From Miniphocaeibacter massiliensis (GTDB lineage Bacteria > Bacillota > Clostridia > Tissierellales > Peptoniphilaceae), in the NCBI RefSeq assembly GCF_900232905.1, contig NZ_OCTQ01000002.1, positions 310,001 to 374,000 of the forward strand: a stretch of 64,000 nt of DNA, in the 5' to 3' direction. How positions within the stretch are numbered: the stretch's first letter is position 1; each line of letters opens with the position of its first letter. The notes below the pieces were generated by a model, which worked only from the letters and a program-made list of their open reading frames with translations, ran no database searches and was not told where the DNA came from. Positions 26,731 to 34,799 of the stretch are shown here, piece after piece. The position numbers and the translations under genes are program-made.

Positions 26731-27958
26731 CAAATGCCTCCAATATATCATCTACTGTTTTGGGAAGATATATGTTTTTTATCTTAATATCACTAAATTC
26801 TTCATATTTTTTCTTACGCTCTTCTTTTATTTGTTTTAGTTTATTTAGTCCCCCTTGAGATAATGGTCTTCCTTTTGTTGAAAGTTTTCTTAAATCTCTA
26901 TCTATTAACACTATATATCCATTTTGCTTAAGAGAATAATAGTTTTCCTTATCTAGTACAACTCCTCCTCCTGTAGATATAACTACTCCTGTTTCTTTTG
27001 AAAAATTTTCAGTTAATTCTTTCTCTATTCTTCTAAAACCAGTTTCTCCATTTATTTGAAAAATTTCTGGTATAGTCATCTTTGTTTCTCTCTCTATTTC
27101 CTTATCTATGTCTATAAACTTTCTATTTAATTTTATAGATATTTTTTCTCCAATACTACTTTTCCCAGAACCTGGCATTCCTATTAAAATTATATTTTGA
27201 GTATTTTTATAAATTTTTTTGTAAACTTCGTCCAATTTATCTTCATTAATTTCTTTATTTAAAAATATTTCTACAGCTTTTTTTGCTTGACCAACTAGCA
27301 TTGGTAAACCATTAATAGTATTTATTCCTAATTCCTCTCCTTGAAGAATAAAAGCTGTTCTTGAGGGATTATAAACTACATCTGCTATAGCTTCTAGTTT
27401 TTTAAATTCTTTTAAATCTACTAAAGAAATAGCTTTTCCTGGATACATTCCCACTGGTGTACAATTTATAATTACCTCAACAAAATCATATTTACAAAGT
27501 TCATCAAATTTAATATTTCCTTTTCTAGAAATATTTAATATTTCACTTGCTCCTAAATCTTCAAGTACAACTTTTACTGTTTGAGATGTTGCTCCATCTC
27601 CTAATATTGCAACTCTTTTACCAAAAACATCAATATTTCCTTTTTTCAACATATATTTAACACCATAATAATCAGTATTATCTGCATAAAGTTTTCCATT
27701 CTCAAACTTTATTACATTTATAGCGTCTATTCTTTTTGCAATATCAGAAATATGATGACAATATTTCATTACAGTCTTCTTATATGGAATTGTTATATTA
27801 ATAGCTTTCAAGTTTCTATCTTTTAAGAATTCTTCAATTTCTGACTCTTCTTTTTCAAAAAGTTCATATTTATAGTCTGCAAATTGTTTATGTATTTCAG
27901 GAGAAAAGCTATAAGATAAATGTGCTCCTAAAAGTCCATATCCTATTGGTTCTTTCAT
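26711..27958 (-). CDS. aroEK: Shikimate dehydrogenase-shikimate kinase fusion
   Basis: 415 residues joining two enzymes. Residues 1-250 are AroE: substrate-binding SYSFSP, catalytic Lys in ITIPYKK, NTDYYG and the nucleotide-binding GDGATSQTV. From about 255 to the end is AroK: Walker A GMPGSGKSSIG, DIDKEIE, STGGGVV and RPLSQGG. The reading frame is continuous with a short linker, so one polypeptide performs two consecutive steps (3-dehydroshikimate to shikimate 3-phosphate). The normal GAGG[TA]SxAV-type AroE motif reads GDGATSQTV, a little altered. TAATG overlap with aroC upstream. Confidence 0.93.
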   Translation of the reverse strand: MKEPIGYGLLGAHLSYSFSPEIHKQFADYKYELFEKEESEIEEFLKDRNLKAINITIPYKKTVMKYCHHISDIAKRIDAINVIKFENGKLYADNTDYYGVKYMLKKGNIDVFGKRVAILGDGATSQTVKVVLEDLGASEILNISRKGNIKFDELCKYDFVEVIINCTPVGMYPGKAISLVDLKEFKKLEAIADVVYNPSRTAFILQGEELGINTINGLPMLVGQAKKAVEIFLNKEINEDKLDEVYKKIYKNTQNIILIGMPGSGKSSIGEKISIKLNRKFIDIDKEIERETKMTIPEIFQINGETGFRRIEKELTENFSKETGVVISTGGGVVLDKENYYSLKQNGYIVLIDRDLRKLSTKGRPLSQGGLNKLKQIKEERKKKYEEFSDIKIKNIYLPKTVDDILEAFDENSCN

Positions 27959-29046
27959 TATATATAACCTTCCTCCATCATTAAATCTAATACTACTGTT
28001 GCTGCAATCGCCTCTATTACAGGAACAGCTCTAATAGCTATGCAAGGGTCATGTCTTCCTTTTATAACTAGTTTTTCTCTTTCATTTGTATTTAAATTTA
28101 TAGAATTTTGCTCTTTAGAGATTGACGGAGTAGGTTTCATTGCAACTTTAAACAATACTGGCATTCCATTTGAAATTCCACCTATAATACCACCATTGTT
28201 ATTTGTTTTTGTAACAATTTTTCCTTCAATTAAATCAAAACCATCATTGTGCTCTGATCCTTTTAATTTTGTTCCTTCAAATCCACTTCCAAATTCTACA
28301 CCTTTTACTCCAGGTATCCCAAATAATACTTTTGCTAATTTATTTTCAATTCCGTCAAACATAGGATTTCCAAGACCTATTGGAAGTCCTAACACTCCTG
28401 TTTGAATTATTCCACCTATAGAATCTTCCTCCATCCTAATATCATCTAATAATTTTTGCATTTTTTTAGATACTTCATTATTTATTACTGGAAATTCTGA
28501 TGTTGAAGCAAGTTCAAGTTCTTTCTTTGACAAATTAACTGTATTATAAGAATCATCTTCTAAATCACCTATTGAAAATAAATGTGAACCTATATGAATA
28601 TTTTTTCTTTCTAAAATTTGCTTAGCTATACCTCCAACCATACATATTGGAGCTGTAAGTCTTCCTGAAAAGTGTCCTCCACCTCTCATATCTGCAAATC
28701 CTTTGTATTTAACATATGCTGTAAAATCTGCATGAGATGGTCTTGGCACTAATTCTAAATTTTTATAGTCTTTTGAACGATGATCCCTATTAAAAATTAC
28801 TCCTGTTAATGGACTTCCAGTTAAAATTCCATCTACTATTCCAGACATAAATTCAACTTTATCTTTTTCATTTCTTTTTGTCCCAAACTTATTCTTTGCA
28901 GGCGCTCTTCTATCCATAAACTTCTCTAATTTTTCTGTATCTACTTTTTCTCCTGCTGGAAAACCATCCACAACACATCCTATTGCACTTCCATGAGATT
29001 CTCCAAATATAGATACTTTTATTTTATTTCCAAAATTAGATGACAT
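27958..29046 (-). CDS. aroC: Chorismate synthase
   Basis: 362 residues; converts EPSP to chorismate with reduced FMN. Family signatures GESHGSAIGCVVDG (residues 15-28), RGGGHFSGRLTAPICM and RHDPCIAIRAVPV are all present. It overlaps aroA upstream by 11 bp and aroEK downstream by one base. Confidence 0.96.
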   Translation of the reverse strand: MSSNFGNKIKVSIFGESHGSAIGCVVDGFPAGEKVDTEKLEKFMDRRAPAKNKFGTKRNEKDKVEFMSGIVDGILTGSPLTGVIFNRDHRSKDYKNLELVPRPSHADFTAYVKYKGFADMRGGGHFSGRLTAPICMVGGIAKQILERKNIHIGSHLFSIGDLEDDSYNTVNLSKKELELASTSEFPVINNEVSKKMQKLLDDIRMEEDSIGGIIQTGVLGLPIGLGNPMFDGIENKLAKVLFGIPGVKGVEFGSGFEGTKLKGSEHNDGFDLIEGKIVTKTNNNGGIIGGISNGMPVLFKVAMKPTPSISKEQNSINLNTNEREKLVIKGRHDPCIAIRAVPVIEAIAATVVLDLMMEEGYI

Positions 29047-30292
29047 TTACTTGTCCTCCTAAAATTTCAAAGTCTTCATAAAACTTTGGATAAGATTTAT
29101 TTACAGCCTCTGCATCTTTTATTAACACTTTATTCTTAGAAATTATTGAAGCAATGGTAGATGCCATTGCAAGTCTATGATCGTTAAAGGATTCTGTAAT
29201 TCCACCATTTAAATCACCTACTCCAATAACTGTTAAACTCTCTTCTTCTTCTATTGCTTTCCCACCTAAATTTTCAAGCATCGTTCTAGAAGTAACAAGC
29301 CTATCACTTTCTTTCAACCTTAATCTTCTTGCATTTATAAAGTTAGTTTCTCCTTTTGCACAAGATGCTACAACTGAAAGTATCGGTAAAGAGTCTGGAA
29401 CTTCTGAAATATCTAAAGTAATTCCTTTTAACTTTCCTGGACTTACTTTTACATAACTATCTCCAACTTCAACATTTGCACCAAAGTTTTTAAGTATATT
29501 TACTATTTCTTTATCTCCCTGACTAGAATTCATATTAAGTTTTCTCACCTTAATTTCTTTTCCTATAGCTCCTGCCGCTAAAAAAAATGCTGCATTAGAC
29601 CAGTCTCCTTCTATTGTTATATTTTCACTAGAAGTGTACTTTTGACCCTTTTTAACTAAAAATCCATTTCCTAACCTATTAACTTCTACTCCAAATTGTT
29701 TCATTGCATCAATTGTCATCTCAACATAATTCTTAGATTCCAATTTTGTAGTTAATTTTATTTCCACATCTTCATCCAATAAAGGCGCTGCTAATAAAAG
29801 ACCTGATATATACTGTGAACTAACATCACCAGGAAGTTCAAACACTCCTCCTGAAAAGCTATTTTTTACAATAAATGGTAATTTTTCTTTTGTAAACTCT
29901 GTTCCATGTTTTTCCATAGCTTCCATTAATTCTGTCATCGGTCTTTCTGGAAGTCTTCCCTCTCCGGTAAAAGAAACTTCTTTATATAAAGCAGCTGATA
30001 CTGGAACCATAAATCTAAAAGTAGAACCACTTTCCATACAGTTTAAATTCGGCACTTTTTTTAATTTTTTTACTGGATTAACTGTGATATTTATTCCATT
30101 TCTTTCTATTTTAGCTCCCAACTCTTCTAGACAAGATATGGTGGTATCTATGTCTATGGAAGATTTCTCTAAAATAATTTTAGTAGGTTTATCTGCAAGT
30201 GCTGCACAAATTAATATTCTATGTCCGTGGGATTTAGAAGAAATCGCGTCTATCTCACCTGTTAAACTTTTTGGTTCTATTGAAATATCCAT
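29036..30292 (-). CDS. aroA: EPSP synthase (3-phosphoshikimate 1-carboxyvinyltransferase)
   Basis: 418 residues. Motifs: SKSHGHRILICAAL near the N-terminus (binds shikimate 3-phosphate; usual form SKSxTxRAL), ESGSTFRFM where most have NAGTxxR, GRLPERPMTELM, and NDHRLAMAS near the C-terminus. The ESGSTFRF form and SKSHGHR are typical of the divergent class of AroA. It begins one base after aroB. Confidence 0.93.
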   Translation of the reverse strand: MDISIEPKSLTGEIDAISSKSHGHRILICAALADKPTKIILEKSSIDIDTTISCLEELGAKIERNGINITVNPVKKLKKVPNLNCMESGSTFRFMVPVSAALYKEVSFTGEGRLPERPMTELMEAMEKHGTEFTKEKLPFIVKNSFSGGVFELPGDVSSQYISGLLLAAPLLDEDVEIKLTTKLESKNYVEMTIDAMKQFGVEVNRLGNGFLVKKGQKYTSSENITIEGDWSNAAFFLAAGAIGKEIKVRKLNMNSSQGDKEIVNILKNFGANVEVGDSYVKVSPGKLKGITLDISEVPDSLPILSVVASCAKGETNFINARRLRLKESDRLVTSRTMLENLGGKAIEEEESLTVIGVGDLNGGITESFNDHRLAMASTIASIISKNKVLIKDAEAVNKSYPKFYEDFEILGGQVNVI

Positions 30293-30293
30293 T

Positions 30294-31370
30294 TTATTCT
30301 CCTTTTCCCAGCTCTATAAATTCTCTTACTTCATCTACATTTACATTATATAATTCACATTCTCCTATTTTTTTAGGAATTATTAAATTTATTTTACTGC
30401 CTAAAACTTTTTTGTCTCTTGTTGTTTTTTCAAATAATTCATCAATAGAATAACTTGAATCTATTGGTAAATTGTTTTTAATTAATGCTTTTTCTATCTT
30501 ATTGACAATTTTTTCATCATTTATTTTCTTTAATTCTGTTGCTCTAGCAATAATAGCCATTCCTGCTGCTATCGCGTGTCCATGAGTTATTTTATAATCA
30601 CTACACTTTTCTATTGCATGCCCTATTGTATGTCCTAAATTAAGTAATTGTCTCTTGCCTGTGTCAAACTCATCACCAATTACAACATCTCTTTTATGCT
30701 CTACACATTTTTTTACTATATCTATAATATCTTCACTTTTTGAGTCTACTTTCCCATTTAGAAATCTATAAAATAATTCTTCGTCAAATAATACTCCATA
30801 TTTTATTGCTTCTGCTACTCCATCATCAAAAATATTATCTTCTAATGTTTTGAATGTTTCAACATCGCATAGGACTTCTATTGGTTGTTTAAAAGCTCCT
30901 GCTAAATTTTTTCCAGCTTCTAAATCTATGGCTGTTTTCCCTCCTACTGATGAGTCAATTGCCGCTAAAAATGTTGTTGGGATTTGTAAATAATCTATTC
31001 CTCTTAGGTATATTGCTGCTGCAAATCCCGCTATATCCCCTACTACTCCTCCTCCTAAAGCTACTATCAAATCATTTCTATTTATTGTATTTTCTGCTAG
31101 AAATTCTAAAATATGACTTAAAGTATTTATATTTTTAGATTTTTCTCCATTTTTAAATACAAATTTATAATTTTTAATATTATTTTTTGTTAAAGATTCA
31201 GATACTTTCTTACCATATAAACTATCTACTCTGTCATCTGTTATTATTACTACAGAACATTTATTTTTTAACTCTGTAATTCTTTTTGGTATTATATCTA
31301 AAATATTTCTTCCTATAATTACATCATAATCGACAGATGTTTTTATAGGAACTTTAACAATATTAATCAC
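30294..31370 (-). CDS. aroB: 3-dehydroquinate synthase
   Basis: 358 residues from a GTG at 31370 that overlaps the preceding aroF stop by 8 bp; AGGAG lies 9 bases upstream. Second step of the pathway, NAD- and zinc-dependent. Motifs GEKSKN, ALGGGVVGDIAGFAAAIYLRGI, SSVGGKTAID, and zinc ligands in EAIKYG and NLGHTIGHAIEK are present. Confidence 0.95.
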   Translation of the reverse strand: MINIVKVPIKTSVDYDVIIGRNILDIIPKRITELKNKCSVVIITDDRVDSLYGKKVSESLTKNNIKNYKFVFKNGEKSKNINTLSHILEFLAENTINRNDLIVALGGGVVGDIAGFAAAIYLRGIDYLQIPTTFLAAIDSSVGGKTAIDLEAGKNLAGAFKQPIEVLCDVETFKTLEDNIFDDGVAEAIKYGVLFDEELFYRFLNGKVDSKSEDIIDIVKKCVEHKRDVVIGDEFDTGKRQLLNLGHTIGHAIEKCSDYKITHGHAIAAGMAIIARATELKKINDEKIVNKIEKALIKNNLPIDSSYSIDELFEKTTRDKKVLGSKINLIIPKKIGECELYNVNVDEVREFIELGKGE

Positions 31371-32388
31371 CGTTCATTTCTCCTATTTCTTTCACTGTAT
31401 TTCTAACTAAAGAAATTTCTTTCATTAATTTATCAAATTTACTTGGTTTTAATGATTGTGAACCATCACATAATGCTTTTTCTGGATCATTGTGTACTTC
31501 TATTAAAAGTCCATCTGCCCCTATTGCTGTAGCTGCAATTGAAAGAGGTTCTACCATCTCCCACATTCCTGCTGCATGAGATGGATCTATTATTACAGGC
31601 AAATGAGTTTTTTCTCTTAAATAAGGAACAGCTGTTATATCTAATACATTTCTTATTCCTGGTTCAAATGTTCTTATTCCTCTCTCACAAAGAATTACAT
31701 TTTTATTTCCACCAGCCATTATATATTCTGCACTCATTATCCATTCTTCATATGTTGCTGAAAGGCCTCTTTTTAAAAGAATTGGTTTGTCTATTCTCCC
31801 AAGTTTTTTCAACATGGCAAAATTCTGCATATTTCTTGCACCTACTTGAAGCATATCCACTTCTTCAAAGAATGGTAAATCATCTATATCCATTATTTCA
31901 CTTACTATTGGAAGTCCTGTTACCTTTTTAGCTTCCAATAATATTTCTATACCTTCAGTCCCCATACCTTGAAAAGAATAAGGTGACGTTCTAGGTTTAA
32001 AAGCTCCACCTCTAAGTAAATTTGCTCCTGAAGCTTTAACTGCTTTTGCTATTTCTATAACTTGTTCCTTAGACTCTACCGAACAGGGTCCTGCCATTAC
32101 TGCAAAATTTCCTCCCCCTATTTTTACGCCACCAACTTCTACAACTGATGGTGCTGGATGAAATTTTTTATTTGCTGACTTATAAGGCTCTTGAATTCTA
32201 GTTACCGTGTCTACAACTTCAAAAGCTTTTACTGAATTCATAGCTATTGATGCTGTATCTCCTACTAATCCTAAAATTGTATAAGTTTTCCCAATAGTTG
32301 GTTGTACTTCTAATCCTTGAGCCTCTAGCCATTTAATTAGCTCTTTTGCATTTTTATCTTCTATACCTCTTTTTAATTTTACTATCAT
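31363..32388 (-). CDS. aroF: DAHP synthase, second copy
   Basis: 341 residues; condenses PEP and erythrose 4-phosphate at the entry to the aromatic pathway. The N-terminal 70 or so residues form a ferredoxin-like regulatory domain (MIVKLKRGIED, GLVGDTA), followed by the barrel with AGPCSVES, GGAFKPRTSPYSFQG, LQVGARNMQNF and IIDPSHAAG. This is the type I-beta, domain-fused class in which Phe/Tyr feedback is known for the Thermotoga enzyme. It is a tandem paralogue of the gene 41 bp upstream. Confidence 0.94.
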   Translation of the reverse strand: MIVKLKRGIEDKNAKELIKWLEAQGLEVQPTIGKTYTILGLVGDTASIAMNSVKAFEVVDTVTRIQEPYKSANKKFHPAPSVVEVGGVKIGGGNFAVMAGPCSVESKEQVIEIAKAVKASGANLLRGGAFKPRTSPYSFQGMGTEGIEILLEAKKVTGLPIVSEIMDIDDLPFFEEVDMLQVGARNMQNFAMLKKLGRIDKPILLKRGLSATYEEWIMSAEYIMAGGNKNVILCERGIRTFEPGIRNVLDITAVPYLREKTHLPVIIDPSHAAGMWEMVEPLSIAATAIGADGLLIEVHNDPEKALCDGSQSLKPSKFDKLMKEISLVRNTVKEIGEMNGD

Positions 32389-32429
32389 TTATCTGCTCCT
32401 TTATTTATTAAATATGATTATTAATATTA

Positions 32430-33431
32430 TTATATAATAACTGTTCTAATTTTACTTATTTCATTCATTAATTTTTCAAACTTTTCTGGTTTTAAAGATT
32501 GTGGCCCATCACATAATGCTTTTTCTGGATCATTATGCACTTCTATCATAAGTCCATCAGTACCTATAGCTACTGCCGCTTTTGAAAGAGGCTCTACCAT
32601 CTCCCACATTCCTGCTGCATGAGATGGATCTATTATTACAGGTAAATGAGTTCTTTCTTTTAGATACGGAACTGCTGTTATATCTAGCACATTTCTTACT
32701 CCTGTTTCAAATGTTCTTATTCCTCTTTCACAAAGAATTACATTTTTATTTCCGCCTGCCATTATATATTCTGCACTCATCAACCATTCTTCATATGTTG
32801 CAGCAAGACCTCTTTTTAATAAAATTGGCTTATCTAATTTACCAAGTTCTTTTAATAAATCAAAATTTTGCATATTTCTTGCTCCTACTTGAAGCATATC
32901 TACATCCTCAAAAAATTCTAACTGAGTTACTGACATTATTTCACTTACTATTGGAAGTCCTGTAACCTCTTTCGCCTTCAGTAATATTTTTATTCCCTCA
33001 TCTCCCATTCCTTGAAATGAATAAGGCGATGTCCTAGGCTTAAATGCTCCACCTCTAAGTAAATTTGCTCCTGAGGCTTTAACTGCTTTTGCTATTTCTA
33101 TAACTTGTTCCTCCGATTCTACTGAACAAGGGCCTGCCATTACTGCAAAATTTCCTCCTCCTATTTTTACTCCACTAACATTCACTACTGTATCTTGAGG
33201 ATGAAATTTTCTATTTGCTGATTTATATGGTTCTTGAATTCTAGTTACAGAATCAACTATATCGAATGCTTTTACAGTATTTATATCTATTATAGCTGTA
33301 TCTCCTACAAGTCCCAATACAGAATATGTTTTCCCTTCAGATGGGTGTATCTCAAGTCCTTTATTTTTTAGCCAGCTAATCAACTCTTTCGTTTTGATAT
33401 CTTTTAAATCACTTTTTAATTTTACTATCAT
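32430..33431 (-). CDS. aroF: DAHP synthase, first copy
   Basis: 333 residues with the same two-domain layout as its neighbour; by eye about three quarters of residues are identical, and the segment from GGGNFAVMAGPCSVES to YSFQGMG is almost unchanged. Differences cluster in the N-terminal regulatory domain (LKSDLKDIKTKELISWLK) and the C-terminus. It is the first structural gene of the aro operon, behind AGGAGG and 60 bp after the attenuator hairpin. Two copies may differ in feedback sensitivity; this is inference. Confidence 0.94.
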   Translation of the reverse strand: MIVKLKSDLKDIKTKELISWLKNKGLEIHPSEGKTYSVLGLVGDTAIIDINTVKAFDIVDSVTRIQEPYKSANRKFHPQDTVVNVSGVKIGGGNFAVMAGPCSVESEEQVIEIAKAVKASGANLLRGGAFKPRTSPYSFQGMGDEGIKILLKAKEVTGLPIVSEIMSVTQLEFFEDVDMLQVGARNMQNFDLLKELGKLDKPILLKRGLAATYEEWLMSAEYIMAGGNKNVILCERGIRTFETGVRNVLDITAVPYLKERTHLPVIIDPSHAAGMWEMVEPLSKAAVAIGTDGLMIEVHNDPEKALCDGPQSLKPEKFEKLMNEISKIRTVII

Positions 33432-33490
33432 AACATCCTCCTAAATTTTAATATGTATATAATTATTTAAAATAACTTCCTAATTTAATA

Positions 33491-33525
33491 AAAAAACTAC
33501 GCAGAAGTTAATCTGCGTAGTTTTT
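33491..33525 (-). terminator. Attenuator terminator of the aro leader
   Basis: On the minus strand the arms AAAAACTACGCAGA and TCTGCGTAGTTTTT form a 14-bp stem around TTAACT with seven Ts following. It lies between the leader peptide and aroF, 60 bp before the aroF start, so it can only act on leader transcripts from the promoter at 33,700. Confidence 0.85.
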
Positions 33526-33563
33526 AATAGATGAATTTATACTAATGTCTAATCTATAAAACT
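33519..33563 (-). promoter_or_regulatory. Antiterminator hairpin of the aro leader
   Basis: AGTTTTATAGAT (33563-33552) can pair with ATCTATTAAAAACT (33532-33519) with a small bulge. The second strand includes half of the terminator's 5' arm, so the two hairpins exclude each other. The first strand overlaps a second alternative pairing, AAAGTAAAAGT (33571-33561) with ACTTTTACTTT (33620-33610). The latter is the Tyr/Phe codon run of the leader peptide. Confidence 0.7.
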
Positions 33564-33564
33564 T

Positions 33565-33660
33565 TTACTTTGCAGCTAACCTCAAAAAGACCTTACTAAA
33601 AAAGTTAGTAAAGTAAAAGTAAAAATAAAGGTTGTTAGCTGTTAAATTTATAGTCTTCAT
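33565..33660 (-). CDS. Tyr/Phe-rich leader peptide of the shikimate operon
   Basis: A 31-codon ORF with ATG at 33660, GGTGA six bases upstream and TAA at 33565. Residues 12-17 are Tyr-Phe-Tyr-Phe-Tyr-Phe, followed by Thr-Asn-Phe-Phe and a later Phe: three Tyr and six Phe in 31. The control run overlaps the 5' strand of the pause hairpin and the stop codon lies inside its 3' strand. That is the layout of classic ribosome-mediated attenuators such as pheA or trpE leaders. Too short for usual ORF calling. Expression is inferred, not shown. Confidence 0.78.
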   Translation of the reverse strand: MKTINLTANNLYFYFYFTNFFSKVFLRLAAK

Positions 33661-33685
33661 ATTATTCACCATTTCATTTGTTATA

Positions 33686-33714
33686 TATTTAAAAATTGAT
33701 AATTTGTTTAACAA
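33686..33714 (-). promoter_or_regulatory. Predicted promoter of the aro operon leader
   Basis: Minus strand TTGTTA (33714-33709), 17-base spacer, TAAATA (33691-33686). A start near 33,679 would leave about 18 bases before the leader-peptide ATG, enough for its GGTGA ribosome site. Confidence 0.55.
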
Positions 33715-33745
33715 TTATTTTATTACACTTAATCGTAACATAGTT

Positions 33746-34460
33746 TCATCTTTTTGACAATCTTTTTTTTATTTTAAAACTTAAACTAAAAATTATTATG
33801 ATAGCTAAAACTAATCCAGTATATTTTAATATATTTTCTGTATTAATTTTGTCATTTGAGCTATTTATAATATCTGTTTTTTCAAAGTCTTTAATGCTAT
33901 CTTGAGTTACTTCTTCTTTTCTTTCAGCTATTACTACATACCTGTGAGTATTTACTGTATATGGATGGCAAGTCACTAGCATTATCATATCTTTGCCTTC
34001 CCTAATTTTTACTTTATCTATTTCATTTGGCAATATTGTTTCTATTCCAACTACCATATAATTTAATGTACACCATGGATTAGTTATATCTATAGAATCT
34101 GCTATTGCAAGCCTTCAATATACTTGAACATCTTTTGAGTTTTATAGCCTCTGTGGGCTGCTATTACTGAATTAGTGTTTTCTCCTCCAATTGGTACTGA
34201 AGTTCTGCTCATTATTCTAGCACCCTTCATTAATACACTTTTAGAATGTCTAAAATATAAAGGTAATGTTATTTTTATCTTTGGAATATTTATACTTCCA
34301 AAGATTCCTTCCTTTATTCCTTATTCCTCTAATGAAAACTCAATGCCATCTTCTAAAAAATGATCTGCTAAACCTTCTTGCTTATTTTCAAATAGTTCAT
34401 TATTATATTCTTCAATATTTTTTATCAAATATATTATTACAATAAATATACTATCAAACC
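33746..34460 (-). pseudogene. Broken class C-like sortase
   Basis: Conceptual translation gives IPKIKITLPLYF, GARIMSRTSVPIGGENT, the catalytic-His region NSVIAAHRGY, then in another frame IVTCHPYT-type sequence (MLVTCHPYTVNTHRYVV, catalytic Cys and Arg) and a C-terminal membrane anchor. Lesions: an in-frame TAA at 34323-34321 between LEE and GIKEG, a frameshift near 34,105-34,115, and no credible start codon. The intact 103-codon ORF 33746-34057 is only the C-terminal third. Sortases link pilin or surface proteins; no substrate gene is nearby, fitting decay. Confidence 0.85.
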
Positions 34461-34501
34461 ATTATGTGTATAAATTTGTATTGATTTTAATTATATTTCA
34501 G

Positions 34502-34790
34502 TATAATTATTGTGTAATTACATAATATTAAACAATTGTGTGCTATCCATATAATTTTTATATGGGTACTTTCTAGAATTTGACTATTTTAATAAATTAT
34601 ATTATAGTGATAGCTATAATATAATATGACTTATAAAATGATCAGTACCTTAATTAGTAGTGTTTTTATGGGAATTACAACATTTTTTGTCAAAGCTGTT
34701 AAGTGCTTTACTTAACAATAAGACTTCTAGTGAAGAAAGGTGGTACCACGTTTAATCGTCCTTTCAGCTGGAAGATTTTTTATTTTTAGG
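34502..34790 (+). promoter_or_regulatory. T-box leader of tyrS
   Basis: Between the sortase remnant and tyrS. A -10 box TATAAT is at 34502-34507. The base of Stem I is GGTACT (34565-34570) with AGTACC (34644-34649), enclosing an 11-bp hairpin (TTATATTATAG and complement). The T-box signature AGGTGGTACCACG is at 34738-34750. GAAAGG pairs with CCTTTC as antiterminator; the competing terminator is the CTTTC-AGCT-GGAAG hairpin with a T run (to 34785). It should sense uncharged tRNA-Tyr by its position; I did not resolve the specifier codon. Confidence 0.85.
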
Positions 34791-34799
34791 AGGTTATTT

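Noticed and set aside
34175-34363. 62-codon plus-strand ORF in the sortase remnant
   Set aside because: It is antisense to clear sortase motifs and has no ribosome site or recognisable product.
34740-34799. N-terminal extension of TyrRS
   Set aside because: Same situation: it runs through the T-box signature and terminator; AGGAGG precedes the ATG at 34800, where conserved sequence begins.
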